Assembly: GCF_002056295.1 (NCBI RefSeq)
Contig: NZ_CP020100.1
Location: 2,565,501 to 2,629,500, forward strand
Length of the DNA stretch: 64,000 bases
Direction of reading: 5' to 3'
Source of the DNA: Halopseudomonas phragmitis
Lineage (GTDB): Bacteria; Pseudomonadota; Gammaproteobacteria; Pseudomonadales; Pseudomonadaceae
Shown here: piece by piece, positions 1 through 9,625 of the stretch
Layout: each line of letters begins with the position of its first letter
Numbering within the stretch: position 1 is the first letter of the stretch
Translations under genes and position numbers: made by a program
The notes under the pieces: model-generated
Seen by the model: only the letters and a program-made list of their open reading frames with translations
Told to the model about the DNA's origin: nothing
Database searches by the model: none

Positions 1-309
1 AAAACGCATATCGGTATAGAGCTCGCCCAGGCGCCGCAACCCGGTTACCGGATCGGGCAGGCAGGCGCTAACGAACCGCCAACTGCCGATTGAGGCGCCG
101 ATCAGGCTGCGTGGCTGCGGACTGCGGGCCAGCCAGTCGCCGAACAGTGCCAGATCCAGGCCTTGAATACCCAGGGCCTTTGGGCCGCCGGCTGCTCCCG
201 GAATGACATGGACGTCGCTCGGGCTCAAGCCGTTCTCGCGGATATGGGCCATGGCGCGGTGGCCTGCGCGCAGGGTCAGGGCGGGGGTGGCGATATGTAT
301 GGCGGTCAT
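1..309 (-). CDS. Patatin-like phospholipase family protein, N-terminal part
   Basis: An open frame runs from ATG at 309 off the left edge, giving 103 residues without a stop. It begins MTAIHIATPALTLRAGHRAM and contains VIPGAAGGPKALGIQGLDLALF followed by LIGASIGSWRF, a glycine-rich turn and a GxSxGS-like nucleophile elbow (serine in GASIGS) as in patatin-like hydrolases of Pseudomonas. The catalytic Asp and the rest of the fold lie outside the window. It is divergent from the PepSY genes to its right. The family call is an inference from this N-terminal part only; the substrate is unknown. Confidence 0.6.
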   Translation of the reverse strand, partial: MTAIHIATPALTLRAGHRAMAHIRENGLSPSDVHVIPGAAGGPKALGIQGLDLALFGDWLARSPQPRSLIGASIGSWRFVSACLPDPVTGLRRLGELYTDMRF

Positions 310-406
310 GCGGCTCTTTAAGGTTCGGTTCAGGTAGCCCGGCTAAGCTGTAAAGGCATTCAACTACCGGCCCTGATATGGGGCAGCTCAAATGGAGACT
401 TATACT

Positions 407-712
407 ATGAAAAAACTCACCACACTGTCATGCGCTGTGCTGCTGGGTTTGGCTGGTTCTGTTGCGTTTGCCGATGATGTGCGGGTCGATGAGGCGCTAC
501 GGCTGGTCAACGAAGGACAAATTCAGGCACTGGATCAGCTCAACGACAAGGCCCTGGCAGTTCAGCCTGGCGACATCACCGATACTGAGCTGGAGCACGA
601 ATACGGACGCTATGTCTACAAAGTGGAGATTCGCGATGCCCAAGGGGCCGAGTGGGACGTCAAGCTGGATGCCAGCAGCGGCGAGGTCCTGCGTCACAAG
701 CGAGATAACTGA
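407..712 (+). CDS. Periplasmic PepSY-domain protein (first of two)
   Basis: A protein of 101 residues with a signal peptide (MKKLTTLSCAVLLGLAGSVAFA) and a single PepSY-like domain: DEALRLVNEGQIQALDQL, then [33 protein letters not shown]407 is preferred over ATG392 because it starts a clean signal peptide and has GGAG at 394-397. It heads a four-gene run with a second PepSY protein, a response regulator and a sensor kinase. This order resembles the P. aeruginosa bqs/car locus (PA2656-2659), where small PepSY proteins accompany a cation-responsive two-component system. That link is inferred from gene order. A role as periplasmic ligand sensor or inhibitor is plausible but not shown. Confidence 0.8.
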   Translation: MKKLTTLSCAVLLGLAGSVAFADDVRVDEALRLVNEGQIQALDQLNDKALAVQPGDITDTELEHEYGRYVYKVEIRDAQGAEWDVKLDASSGEVLRHKRDN

Positions 713-1034
713 AAAACGCCGCAGCGTCAGTGCAGCCTGGCTGCCTCTGGCGCTGGTGCTGGCCCTGAGCGGCTCACCATTCGCCTGGGCGGGCCGCGAT
801 ATTGGCCATGACGAAGCGCTGTACCTGGTAGAGCAGGGGGTGATATTGCCGTTACAGACGCTCATTGATGATGCCCTGCGACGTTTCCCCGGGCGGTTCC
901 TGGAAGCCGAGCTGGAGTGGGACGATGGCCGTTATGTGTACGAGATCGAGATAGTAACCGAGGGGCGTCGGGTAATCGAACTGGAATATGACGCAGTGAC
1001 TGGGCAACTGCTCGATATCGACGAGGACGACTGA
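669..1034 (+). CDS. Periplasmic PepSY-domain protein (second of two)
   Basis: The frame ends at TGA 1032-1034 and encodes a hydrophobic leader ([20 protein letters not shown]) followed by a PepSY-like domain: [20 protein letters not shown], then [20 protein letters not shown] and [11 protein letters not shown]. It is a paralogue of the preceding gene. The start is uncertain: no ATG lies close to the leader, so ATG669 (inside the previous gene, giving about 121 residues) is the nearest ATG, and GTG756 would cut into the signal peptide. Its stop overlaps the response regulator start by one base (TGATG), so the two are probably translationally coupled. Confidence 0.65.
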   Translation: MPAAARSCVTSEITEKRRSVSAAWLPLALVLALSGSPFAWAGRDIGHDEALYLVEQGVILPLQTLIDDALRRFPGRFLEAELEWDDGRYVYEIEIVTEGRRVIELEYDAVTGQLLDIDEDD

Positions 1035-1705
1035 TGCGTTTGCTGCTGCTGGAAGACAACGTGTCATTGGCCGATAGCCTGTGTGCGCTGTTCAAGGAGG
1101 CCGGCTATGTGGTCGACTGGCGCGCCGACGGTCGGGATGGCCAGCACCTGGGCGAGCAGGAGCCCTACGACCTAGTAGTGCTGGATCTGGGGCTGCCTGG
1201 GCGCAGCGGCCTGGATATCCTGCGTAACTGGCGCGCCGCCGGGATTGATGTGCCGGTATTGATTCTGACTGCCCGTGGCAGTTGGAGTGAGCGCGTTGAA
1301 GGGCTCAAGGCTGGTGCCGACGACTATCTGGGCAAACCCTTTCATCATGAGGAGTTGCTGCTGCGGGTTCAGGCGCTGCTGCGCCGTAGTCATGGGCGTG
1401 ACCCGCAGCCCTGGCTGGAAGCCGGTGGCTTACGTCTGGATGAGCAGCGCCAGCAGGTCTCAGGCCCCGGGTTTGAAGATATTGCACTGTCGGCCAGCGA
1501 GTTCAAGCTACTGCGTTATCTGATGCTCCACGCTGGCAAGGTCCTGTCGAAGAGCCGGTTGAGCGATCACCTTTACGACTACGAGGCTGATCGCGACTCC
1601 AATGTGATCGAGGTTCAGATCAATCATCTGCGTCGCAAGCTTGGCCGCGATGCCATTGCTACCCGGCGTGGCCAAGGCTACGTGTTTGTCGGATTGGAAC
1701 CATGA
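1034..1705 (+). CDS. OmpR-family response regulator
   Basis: A protein of 223 residues with an N-terminal receiver (MRLLLLEDN acidic pair, phosphoacceptor Asp in [10 protein letters not shown], conserved Thr in LILTARG, Lys in [10 protein letters not shown]) and a C-terminal winged-helix DNA-binding domain ([20 protein letters not shown], then [20 protein letters not shown]). It is the cytoplasmic output of the histidine kinase that follows, with which it overlaps by 4 bases (ATGA). With two PepSY genes upstream, the arrangement resembles bqsR/carR of P. aeruginosa. The stimulus (divalent metal is one guess) cannot be read from the sequence. Confidence 0.92.
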   Translation: MRLLLLEDNVSLADSLCALFKEAGYVVDWRADGRDGQHLGEQEPYDLVVLDLGLPGRSGLDILRNWRAAGIDVPVLILTARGSWSERVEGLKAGADDYLGKPFHHEELLLRVQALLRRSHGRDPQPWLEAGGLRLDEQRQQVSGPGFEDIALSASEFKLLRYLMLHAGKVLSKSRLSDHLYDYEADRDSNVIEVQINHLRRKLGRDAIATRRGQGYVFVGLEP

Positions 1706-3018
1706 CTTCTATCGGTCGCCGTTTGGGTGGCGGATTGCTGGTAACTCTGCTGATTACCGTGGTGCTGATCGGGCAGGGCAGTGTCTGGTTATTCGATCAG
1801 GCGCTCAGACGCTATCTGACCACTGTGTTGCAAAGTGAAACCGACTCGCTGCTGGCGGCCATCACGCCGGGTGATCAGGGATTCTACCTCGACAGTCTGC
1901 GTATTGACCCTGACTACCAGCGCCCGTTCTCCGGCCGTTATTTCGTGATCGACAGCCTGGACGGGCGCTGGCGCTCACGCTCATTGTGGGATCAGCGCCT
2001 GCCGCTCGAAAGTGATCCGGGGCTGCGCGATGTATTGGCCCCAGGGCCCCAGGGACAAGAGTTGCTGGTGTGGTCGGGAAACTATCAGAAAGGCGGGCAA
2101 CATTTTCTGATCAGTGTGGCGATTGACTACCAGCCCTTGCTGGCATCCTTTGATCGTGCGCGCTGGCTGATCTGGGGGCTGGGGGGCGTGGTGATTCTGT
2201 TCACTCTGCTACTCCAGCAGTGGTTGCTGCGCCGCGCATTGCGCCCGTTGGGCCAGGCTCGGGATGAACTGGCTGAATGGCATACCGGCCAGCGTCTGGT
2301 GCTGAGCGAGGCGGTGCCGCTGGAGTTCCGCCCGCTGGTGGAGGAAATCAACCATCTGGGTCGTCAGGTTGAGCGCATTATCAAGCGCTCACGCAGCGGG
2401 CTTGCCGATTTGGGACATGCCCTGAAAACGCCCTTGGCGGCACTCGATAGCCAGCTTCAGCAGCAGGCCAGCCAGATCGAGCTGGATAGTCTGGAAGCCA
2501 TGCAGAGCCAGTTGCTGGTCATGCGTCAACAGCTGGAGCGAGCGTTGCAGAAGGCCCGGTTGGCGCCTGAGCGACAGGTCGGCCAGCGCTTCGATCCGGC
2601 GCAGGATCTGCCTTGGCTGGTGCAGTCGCTGCACAGCATCCATGGCGACCAGCTTCGGCTGCACCTGCCAGAACAGTATTGTGGCGACTGGCCGTTCGAG
2701 CGTGAGGACATGCTTGAGCTGTTGGGCAATCTGCTCGATAACGCTTGTAAATGGGCGCGCACCGGGGTCTGGCTCGATTGGCAGCAGCAAGGCGGTGAGC
2801 TGTGGCTCAGTGTCGAGGACGATGGTCCGGGCATTACCGCAGACGAGCGGGATAAGGTCTTGCTGCGCGGCACCCGGCTGGATGAACAGGTCAGCGGTCA
2901 TGGTCTGGGGTTGGCGATCGTCGCTGATCTGGTCGAGGTTTATGGCGGGCAGATGGACCTGGACCAATCGGCCCATGGTGGTTTGGCCGTACACCTGCGC
3001 TTGCCCGTGCAGCCCTGA
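1702..3018 (+). CDS. Membrane sensor histidine kinase
   Basis: A protein of 438 residues. An N-terminal membrane helix ([20 protein letters not shown]) leads to a periplasmic sensor of about 120 residues, then a second helix ([19 protein letters not shown]) and a linker. The phosphoacceptor is H in [13 protein letters not shown]. The catalytic domain has the N box [15 protein letters not shown]1 VEDDGPGI and G2 GHGLGLAIV. It partners the overlapping response regulator. The periplasmic region and the linked PepSY genes suggest an envelope or metal signal. PmrB/PhoQ-like architecture; the exact orthologue is unsettled. Confidence 0.92.
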   Translation: MTSIGRRLGGGLLVTLLITVVLIGQGSVWLFDQALRRYLTTVLQSETDSLLAAITPGDQGFYLDSLRIDPDYQRPFSGRYFVIDSLDGRWRSRSLWDQRLPLESDPGLRDVLAPGPQGQELLVWSGNYQKGGQHFLISVAIDYQPLLASFDRARWLIWGLGGVVILFTLLLQQWLLRRALRPLGQARDELAEWHTGQRLVLSEAVPLEFRPLVEEINHLGRQVERIIKRSRSGLADLGHALKTPLAALDSQLQQQASQIELDSLEAMQSQLLVMRQQLERALQKARLAPERQVGQRFDPAQDLPWLVQSLHSIHGDQLRLHLPEQYCGDWPFEREDMLELLGNLLDNACKWARTGVWLDWQQQGGELWLSVEDDGPGITADERDKVLLRGTRLDEQVSGHGLGLAIVADLVEVYGGQMDLDQSAHGGLAVHLRLPVQP

Positions 3019-3070
3019 CGGCGGGGCTGTATACTCTGCGCCAGTCCATTCCCCGCACAAGGCCCGTTCC

Positions 3071-4108
3071 ATGTACTCGACCCTGCGCTCGCTGCTGTTC
3101 CGTCTACCGGCTGAAACCTCCCATGATCTGGCGCTGGACCTGATTGGTGCTGCCGGGCGTTTGGGGCTGGCAGAACGCTTGGCGCGGCCTGTTGCGCCAC
3201 AGCCGGTGCAGGTACTGGGCCTGAACTTCGACAATCCGGTCGGTCTGGCTGCCGGTCTGGATAAGAACGCATTGGCGGTCGACGGTCTGGCGGCTATGGG
3301 TTTCGGCTTTATCGAAGTCGGTACCGTTACCCCCCGGCCGCAAGCGGGCAACCCTAAGCCGCGTCTGTTCCGGCTACCGGAACGTGAGGCGATCATCAAC
3401 CGTATGGGGTTTAACAATCTGGGGGTGGATGCCCTGCTTGAGCGTCTGGAGGCTACCCGTTACCGCGGGGTGCTGGGCATCAATATCGGCAAGAATGCGG
3501 TAACGCCGGTTGAGAACGCGGTCGATGACTACCTGTATTGTCTGCGCAAGGTCTATGGCCGGGCCGACTATGTCACTCTCAACCTGTCATCGCCCAATAC
3601 GCCTGGTTTGCGCACTCTGCAGTACGGTGATGCGCTCAAGCTGCTGCTGGAGCAGATCAAGCAATGCCAGATCGAGCTGCAGGCCGAGCACGGCCGTTAT
3701 GTGCCGGTGGCGATCAAGATCGCACCGGATATGACGCCCGAGGAACTGGGGCTGGTGGCCAATACCTTGGTCGAACAGGGTATGGATGCGGTGATTGCCA
3801 CCAACACCACTCTGGAGCGCTCAGCGGTTGAAGGACTGAAGCATGCTGATGAAGCCGGTGGTTTGTCCGGTGGTCCCTTGACCCAGGTCTCAACCGAAGT
3901 CATCAAAGTGCTGGCTGGCGAGCTGGGTGGCAAGTTGCCAATCATCGGGGTTGGCGGGATTCTGTCGGGCGCCGATGCTGCGGAGAAGATTCGTGCAGGC
4001 GCCAGTCTGGTGCAGATCTACAGCGGTTTTATCTACCGTGGGCCAGAACTGGTTCGCGAGTGCGTGGATGCCATTGCGGCGCTGCGGGTCACTGAATTTT
4101 CATCTTGA
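3071..4108 (+). CDS. pyrD: Dihydroorotate dehydrogenase (quinone), class 2
   Basis: PyrD, 345 residues, oxidises dihydroorotate to orotate at the inner membrane using quinone, the fourth step of pyrimidine synthesis. The N-terminal amphipathic extension ([20 protein letters not shown]) is the membrane-binding part typical of class 2 enzymes. FMN and substrate motifs are visible: [31 protein letters not shown], the active-site serine loop [12 protein letters not shown], and [15 protein letters not shown] near the end. ATG3071 matches the usual family N-terminus. It is followed by a strong hairpin and the convergent rmf. Confidence 0.97.
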   Translation: MYSTLRSLLFRLPAETSHDLALDLIGAAGRLGLAERLARPVAPQPVQVLGLNFDNPVGLAAGLDKNALAVDGLAAMGFGFIEVGTVTPRPQAGNPKPRLFRLPEREAIINRMGFNNLGVDALLERLEATRYRGVLGINIGKNAVTPVENAVDDYLYCLRKVYGRADYVTLNLSSPNTPGLRTLQYGDALKLLLEQIKQCQIELQAEHGRYVPVAIKIAPDMTPEELGLVANTLVEQGMDAVIATNTTLERSAVEGLKHADEAGGLSGGPLTQVSTEVIKVLAGELGGKLPIIGVGGILSGADAAEKIRAGASLVQIYSGFIYRGPELVRECVDAIAALRVTEFSS

Positions 4109-4125
4109 GGTGCCCAGAAATAAAT

Positions 4126-4146
4126 GGCCCCCGCAGAGCGGGGGCC
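4126..4146. terminator. Hairpin terminator between pyrD and rmf
   Basis: The sequence GGCCCCCGC, a 3-base loop and GCGGGGGCC form a perfect 9-bp stem in the gap between the convergent pyrD and rmf. On the minus strand it is followed by a T-rich stretch (ATTTATTTC), so it best serves rmf, though it could stop transcripts from both sides. Confidence 0.75.
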
Positions 4147-4209
4147 TTGGGCCGCTGGGGCCCGGCGCTGTGGAAGAGCGCCTTGGGAGAAAATCGTCGA
4201 ATAGGGAGG

Positions 4210-4425
4210 TCAGCCTACGGCATGCATCTCGTTTAATCGATGCACACCGGAAATACCGGTATAGCCGGCCCAATGATCGGCCCGACCTTCACGCCAGCCA
4301 TTCATCCAGTTCTGCCGGGCGCTGGGAGTATTGAAAGGACAGGAATCGCGGGACTTGCCCTGAACACCATGTTGATAACCGCGCTGAAATGCTCGTTCCA
4401 TCGGATCACGCTTGAGTCTTCTCAT
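4210..4425 (-). CDS. rmf: Ribosome modulation factor
   Basis: Rmf, 71 residues, binds the 30S subunit and drives 70S ribosomes into inactive 100S dimers in stationary phase. It is recognised by MRRLKRDPMERAFQRGYQHG, then the cysteine-containing CPF and RQNWMNGWREGRADHWAGYTG, close to the E. coli and Pseudomonas proteins in length and composition (basic, Arg and Trp rich). It is convergent with pyrD and divergent from rlmKL, the order seen in many gammaproteobacteria. Confidence 0.95.
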   Translation of the reverse strand: MRRLKRDPMERAFQRGYQHGVQGKSRDSCPFNTPSARQNWMNGWREGRADHWAGYTGISGVHRLNEMHAVG

Positions 4426-4681
4426 ATGGTAAAGCCCTCGTGTGGTTCAACTACCCGTGCGACAAACGGCCGCCACGGGGTATTGGTACCGGGATAACCT
4501 CCCAATACCCGAGAATCGCCAAACCATTCCAGCAGGCCGATTCTCGATACACCGACGCTCAAGACATGGTGCTGTTGTACCCTATAGGGCGGTAGCTCCG
4601 AAAGACCAATTCGTCATACCTCCAAAGCTGGTTAGTGGGGTTAGGACATAAAACTGTAACAGAACACTGGAAATCAACCGG

Positions 4682-6859
4682 ATGCGTGAGACTCTTGAAT
4701 TTTTTGTAACCTGCCCGAAGGGGATCGAGGGTCTGCTGCTCGACGAACTGCATACCTTGGGGATCGACTCGACGAAGGAAACCCTGGCTGGGGTCAGCGT
4801 TGAAGGCACGCTGGAGCAAGCCTATCGCACCTGTTTGTGGTCGCGTTTGGCCAACCGTGTGTTGTTGGTGTTAGCGCGTTTTCCTGCGACCAGTGCAGAG
4901 GATCTGTATCGGGGTGTTCAGGCGATCGACTGGGCTGATCATCTGGCGGTCAGCGGCAGTCTGGCGATTGATTTCAGTGGCCAGCTTCAGGGAGTAGACA
5001 ATACTCATTTCGGCGCACTCAAGGTTAAGGACGCAATTGTCGATCAGTTGCGCCAGGCTGATGGCAGCCGCCCCAGTGTCGACCGCAAACAGCCGGATTT
5101 GCGAATCAATGTGCATTGCCGCCGGGGAGAGGTGCAGTTGGCGCTGGATTTGTCCGGGCAGAGCCTGCACCAGCGGGGCTATCGCCTTCAACAGGGAGCT
5201 GCGCCGCTCAAGGAAAACCTGGCTGCGGCTATTCTGATCCGGGCTGGCTGGCCAGAACTGGCCAGCCAGGGTGCTGCGCTGGCCGACCCCATGTGTGGTT
5301 CAGGGACCTTTCTGGTCGAAGCCGCATTGATTGCCGCCGACATCGCCCCCAACCTGCAACGCCAGCACTGGGGGTTCAGTGGCTGGCAGCAACATGTTCC
5401 GGCGCTGTGGCAGCGCCTGGTGGATGGGGCTCGGGGCCGAGCCGAGCAGGGGCTGAGCCGTCGACCGTTATGGATTCGTGGCTACGAGGCCGATCCGCGC
5501 CTGTTGCAGCCGCTGCGCAACAATATCCAGCGCGCCGGTCTGGGTGAGTGGGTCAAGGTCTATCAGGGCGAGCTGGCCAGCTTTGAACCGCATCCAGATC
5601 AGGGGCAAACCGGTCTGGTGGTGTGCAATCCGCCCTACGGAGAGCGTTTGGGCGATACCGCCAGTCTGGTTTACCTGTATCAGAAACTCGGCGAGGTGCT
5701 GCGTGAGCGTTGCCCAGGCTGGCAAGCGGCAATTTTTACCGGCAACCCGGACCTTGGCAAGCGTATGGGTATTCGCAGCCACAAGCAGTATGCGTTGTTC
5801 AATGGGGCTTTGCCGTGCAAGCTGCTGCTGATGAATCTCGAAACGCAAAGCTATCTGACCGGCAAAGCCGGGGAGAGCGATGTTCCGGTCAGCCAGGATA
5901 GTCCAGCCAGCCAGGCGCGGCTCAGTGAGTCGGCGCAGATGTTTGCCAACCGGTTGCGCAAAAACCTCAAGACGCTGGGCAAGTGGGCGCGTCAGCAGGG
6001 GATCGACTGCTACCGTCTGTACGATGCCGATATGCCCGAATTTGCCGTAGCTGTCGACTGGTACGACGGGTGGGTGCATGTGCAGGAATATGCAGCGCCT
6101 GCATCGATCAGTGAAGATAAAGCTCAGGCCCGACTTCAGGATGTGCTGGTGGCTTTGCCGCAGGTGCTGGGAGTGGCGCCTGAGCGGATTGTGCTCAAGC
6201 AGCGTCAGCGTCAGGCAGGCAAGCAGCAGTACCAGCGCATGGATCAGCGTGGTCAGTTTCTGGAGGTGCGTGAAGGTCAGGTCCGTTTGCTGGTCAACCT
6301 GACTGACTACCTGGATACCGGCTTGTTCCTTGATCACCGGCCAATGCGCCTGCGGCTGGCCTCTGAGGCTGCGGGCAAGCGTTTTCTCAACCTGTTCTGC
6401 TATACCGCCACGGCCAGTGTGCATGTCGCGGTCGCTGGCGCGCGTAGTACGGTTAGTGTCGATCTGTCCAAGACCTATCTGGATTGGGCGCGGCGTAACC
6501 TGTCACTGAACGGTTTGTCTGATCTGCATCGCCTGGAGCGCGCCGATGTGATGCAGTGGCTGGAAGCGGATAGCGCTGAGTACGACCTGATCTTCATTGA
6601 TCCGCCGACCTTCTCCAACTCCAAGCGCCTGGATGACGTGTTCGATGTTCAGCGTGACCATGTACGCCTGCTGGACATGGCCATGGCGCGTTTGGCCAAA
6701 GGCGGGGTGCTGTACTTCTCCAACAACTTCCGTCGTTTCAAGCTTGATCCGGAGTTGGAGCAGCGTTATCAGGTCGAGGATATATCCGCACAGACCGTGG
6801 ATCGGGACTTCCAGCGTAATCCGAAGATTCATCGGACCTGGCGTCTGACCCGGCGCTAA
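4682..6859 (+). CDS. rlmL: Bifunctional 23S rRNA methyltransferase RlmKL
   Basis: A fusion of 725 residues. The N-terminal half has a THUMP domain and the RlmL methyltransferase (m2G2445), with the MCGSGTFLVEAALIAADIAP SAM loop and catalytic N316-P-P-Y (VCNPPYGERLG). The C-terminal half is RlmK (m7G2069), with FLNLFCYTATASVHVA as SAM loop and D640-P-P-T-F. The length matches the E. coli fusion. ATG4682 begins MRETLEFFVTCPKGIEGLL, as in the family. It modifies domain V of 23S rRNA during ribosome assembly. Confidence 0.96.
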   Translation: MRETLEFFVTCPKGIEGLLLDELHTLGIDSTKETLAGVSVEGTLEQAYRTCLWSRLANRVLLVLARFPATSAEDLYRGVQAIDWADHLAVSGSLAIDFSGQLQGVDNTHFGALKVKDAIVDQLRQADGSRPSVDRKQPDLRINVHCRRGEVQLALDLSGQSLHQRGYRLQQGAAPLKENLAAAILIRAGWPELASQGAALADPMCGSGTFLVEAALIAADIAPNLQRQHWGFSGWQQHVPALWQRLVDGARGRAEQGLSRRPLWIRGYEADPRLLQPLRNNIQRAGLGEWVKVYQGELASFEPHPDQGQTGLVVCNPPYGERLGDTASLVYLYQKLGEVLRERCPGWQAAIFTGNPDLGKRMGIRSHKQYALFNGALPCKLLLMNLETQSYLTGKAGESDVPVSQDSPASQARLSESAQMFANRLRKNLKTLGKWARQQGIDCYRLYDADMPEFAVAVDWYDGWVHVQEYAAPASISEDKAQARLQDVLVALPQVLGVAPERIVLKQRQRQAGKQQYQRMDQRGQFLEVREGQVRLLVNLTDYLDTGLFLDHRPMRLRLASEAAGKRFLNLFCYTATASVHVAVAGARSTVSVDLSKTYLDWARRNLSLNGLSDLHRLERADVMQWLEADSAEYDLIFIDPPTFSNSKRLDDVFDVQRDHVRLLDMAMARLAKGGVLYFSNNFRRFKLDPELEQRYQVEDISAQTVDRDFQRNPKIHRTWRLTRR

Positions 6860-6892
6860 GCCGTTACCGGGTCAGGCAACAGGCCCTGACGG

Positions 6893-8374
6893 TCACTGCT
6901 GTTTGTGGCTGGCGACGTCAGTCGGCACGCGGCGGTGCACGTCCTTGAGTACTAGGTCCAGCGCTTCGCGGCCTGCTCCTGCCGCGCCATGGTTGATGAT
7001 TGCAGCGACGGCCCAGGACTGGCCGTTGGCATCACGGGTTATGCCAGCGATGGCCCGGACATTGCGCAGCGAGCCGGTCTTGATGTGCGCTTCACCGGCC
7101 ACTGGCGTGCCGCGCAGGCGGCGACGCATGGTGCCGTCCATGGCCGCCAGCGGCATGGATGCGATGAACTCCGCAGCAAAGGGACTTTGCCAGGCCTGCT
7201 CCAGCATCATGGCCAGATCACGAGCAGTCATGCGTTCAATACGTGACAGACCAGAGCCATTATCCAGTACCAGGCCGCGGGGTTGAATGCCCTTGCCGCT
7301 CAGCCATTGGTTGATTGCCCGGGTGGCGGCCTGGTGGTCGTCAGCGTCATTGGCGCTGCGCCGTTCGCGACCGATGGTCAGAAACAACTGCCGGGTCATG
7401 GTGTTGTTGCTGTACTTGTTGATGTCGCGCACCACCTGGACCAGATCCGGTGAGTAGCTGCGTGCCAGCAGTTGGGCATTGGCCGGAGTGCGGCCAATCC
7501 GTGTGGTTCCGGCGATGGTGCCGCCCATTTCCTGCCATAGAGTACGAATCAGGCTGCCGGTATAGGTGCTGGCGTCAAGCGCAGACAGGTAGCGTTGCGC
7601 GCTGCAACCCTGGTGCAGGCTGCCAGTCAGAGTCAGTCTGGCGTGACTGCCATGGTCCTGCAGTCCGTAGGTGATGTTGGGCCAGGGGCAGGAACGGACC
7701 GCCGGCAGCAACTTCAGTTGATTGTCGATCTGCAGCTCTGGCAGGGCTGGCTCCAGGTGCGTGCGCACACCGCCGGACTCGCCAAAAGTGCTGAGGGTGA
7801 ACAGTTTGAGGTTGCTCAGCAGCGGATCGGGTTCCACCAGAAACGGGCGGCTGGGATCGTTGCCATCATCCTGAAAACGCACCGGGTTGGCCGGGAAGCG
7901 CAGGTCTGCTGGTTGCAGCACCAGATCGCCGCTGATAGTACGGACTCCGGCGGCGCGCAGGTCACGCAGCATCAGCCAGATCCGCTCCATGGTCAGCTTC
8001 GGGTCGCCATTGCTGCGAAAAACCAGATCCCCCTGCAGTACGCCGTTGCTGATCGGGCCGGTGCCGTACAGGTCGGTGTGCCATTGATAGGTTGGGCCAA
8101 GCAGTTCCAGCGCAGCGTAGGTTGTCACCAGCTTCATAGTCGAGGCCGGGTTAAGTGGCTGGTCGGCATTGACGAACTGTGGCATGCCCTGACCCTCCAG
8201 CGGGATGACCGCGAGGGCGAAAGCGTTGGCAGGGATTTGGGCGTTGGCCAGTGCCGTGCTGATCTGGCCGGGCAGGCGGCCCTGGTCGCCGGATTCTGCC
8301 CACAGTGGTGCTGCGAACGAGATGCCCAGCACAGTGATCAGGCAGCACAGACGTTGTTTGTTGAAGAGGGGCAT
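6893..8374 (-). CDS. dacB: D-alanyl-D-alanine carboxypeptidase/endopeptidase PBP4
   Basis: A periplasmic penicillin-binding protein of 493 residues from ATG8374, which opens a signal peptide (MPLFNKQRLCCLITVLGISF ending in APLWA). Active-site motifs are S78-T-M-K81, S322-N-N324 and K432-T-G434, with the large insertion between the first two that defines class C PBP4. It removes terminal D-Ala and cleaves DD-crosslinks in peptidoglycan. An upstream in-frame ATG at 8428 would add 18 residues before the signal peptide and is less likely. Confidence 0.94.
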   Translation of the reverse strand: MPLFNKQRLCCLITVLGISFAAPLWAESGDQGRLPGQISTALANAQIPANAFALAVIPLEGQGMPQFVNADQPLNPASTMKLVTTYAALELLGPTYQWHTDLYGTGPISNGVLQGDLVFRSNGDPKLTMERIWLMLRDLRAAGVRTISGDLVLQPADLRFPANPVRFQDDGNDPSRPFLVEPDPLLSNLKLFTLSTFGESGGVRTHLEPALPELQIDNQLKLLPAVRSCPWPNITYGLQDHGSHARLTLTGSLHQGCSAQRYLSALDASTYTGSLIRTLWQEMGGTIAGTTRIGRTPANAQLLARSYSPDLVQVVRDINKYSNNTMTRQLFLTIGRERRSANDADDHQAATRAINQWLSGKGIQPRGLVLDNGSGLSRIERMTARDLAMMLEQAWQSPFAAEFIASMPLAAMDGTMRRRLRGTPVAGEAHIKTGSLRNVRAIAGITRDANGQSWAVAAIINHGAAGAGREALDLVLKDVHRRVPTDVASHKQQ

Positions 8375-8437
8375 AGAGGCTCCGACAGCGCTGCTGGTTG
8401 GCATTAACAATGCCCCATCATCCCGCAAAAGCCTGTC

Positions 8438-9580
8438 TCAGCCAAGGGCTGAACGCGTTCCAGAGCGGCGTCGCGCCGCTAACCAGACCAGTGGTACCAG
8501 CACCAGCATCAGTAGCAAAGTGGCGAACACGCTTTGGCGGCGGATCCGGTAGGCGTCAGCCAGCAGTTCATCTTCCGGGACCAGTATGGCCAGGTAACTG
8601 TCGGGTATATCCTTGACTGGCAGGCGCTGCTGCAAGACTTGCCAGTGACGCCCCTCCAAGGTCAAAGGCTGCTGTCGTTCGATCTGATAGCCGTCCAAAG
8701 CCAGAGCGGCCAGCAGAGTGCTGCCCAGTTCGTTAAAACGCTTCAGACGCAAGGGGCCGCTGCGGCTGGTGCTGATGATGCGCTGTACGTCGTGATAGGC
8801 GATTACGGTGCCTTCGGTATCGTAGATCAGTAGTTCACTGGATGGGGTCATGCGGTGGTCTGCGAGCAGCGTGGAAAGCTGGCTCAGGGTCAGGTCGGCA
8901 CCGAGTACGGCGTTGTCACCGGCAGGCCTGGCCATGGTGGTGCCGAACTCGTTGGTGGAGAAGAACACGTAAGGGGTGGTGATGATCTGATTGGCGCTGG
9001 CCTTGGCTGCCTCGTACCAGGGTCTGGTGCGGGGATCGAAGCCGTCATGCGGCGGGTGCTGGCTCTCAAGCAGCTTGAATGTTTGATCCAGGTACAGATG
9101 GATGACGACCGGACGCCGGTACTGCCCGGCAGCGATATGCCAGACCATCCAGTGGGCAGCCTGGGGGGCGTTGAAGCGGTCTCGGCTGGCCGCGTTGGGT
9201 AGCGGTCGCAGCATCAGATAATCACCGCTGTCCCAGCCGATATACACCGAGTTGAGTTGTGGATTGTCGGTCAGGACCTGGGCCAGCATCGGGATTCGGG
9301 TCAAGCGCTGCTCAAGGTTTTCGGTGTCGGGCAGTGCATCCAGCGCCAGTAGGTTCAGTGCTCGTCTGGGCGGGTTATAGGTGGCGGCCAAGCTGTACTG
9401 GAGTTGCTTGGCGATCTGGTTGAACAGCGCATTGCCGCTGCTGAGCATGGCTCGGCTGTGCAACTGGTAGTGGAGCAGGGCCAGCAATAGCCCGGTAATC
9501 AGGATCAGGGTGCTGGCCAACAGTAGCGCTGGCCAGGGAAATGCTGAGGCTGGGCGTTCCGATTGGGTGGGTTCTGGCAT
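8438..9580 (-). CDS. Membrane Cache-domain sensor protein without output domain
   Basis: A protein of 380 residues with an N-terminal membrane helix (LLLASTLILITGLLLALLHY), a periplasmic region of about 290 residues and a second helix (FATLLLMLVLVPLVWLAA), then only RRRSGTRSALG in the cytoplasm. The periplasmic part has double-Cache features: VYIGWDSGDYLMLRPLP, the GFDPRTRPWYEAA motif, then TTPYVFFSTNEFGTTMARP and VLGADLTLSQLS. No HAMP, GGDEF, cyclase, kinase or methyl-accepting domain follows before the stop. It could work with another membrane partner or be a truncated receptor. Its stop is about 60 bases before the dacB start on the same strand. Confidence 0.75.
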   Translation of the reverse strand: MPEPTQSERPASAFPWPALLLASTLILITGLLLALLHYQLHSRAMLSSGNALFNQIAKQLQYSLAATYNPPRRALNLLALDALPDTENLEQRLTRIPMLAQVLTDNPQLNSVYIGWDSGDYLMLRPLPNAASRDRFNAPQAAHWMVWHIAAGQYRRPVVIHLYLDQTFKLLESQHPPHDGFDPRTRPWYEAAKASANQIITTPYVFFSTNEFGTTMARPAGDNAVLGADLTLSQLSTLLADHRMTPSSELLIYDTEGTVIAYHDVQRIISTSRSGPLRLKRFNELGSTLLAALALDGYQIERQQPLTLEGRHWQVLQQRLPVKDIPDSYLAILVPEDELLADAYRIRRQSVFATLLLMLVLVPLVWLAARRRSGTRSALG

Positions 9581-9625
9581 GCCGCTTCCTTAGTGCAGGA
9601 TGACACTGTGCCAGCAGACTATAGA

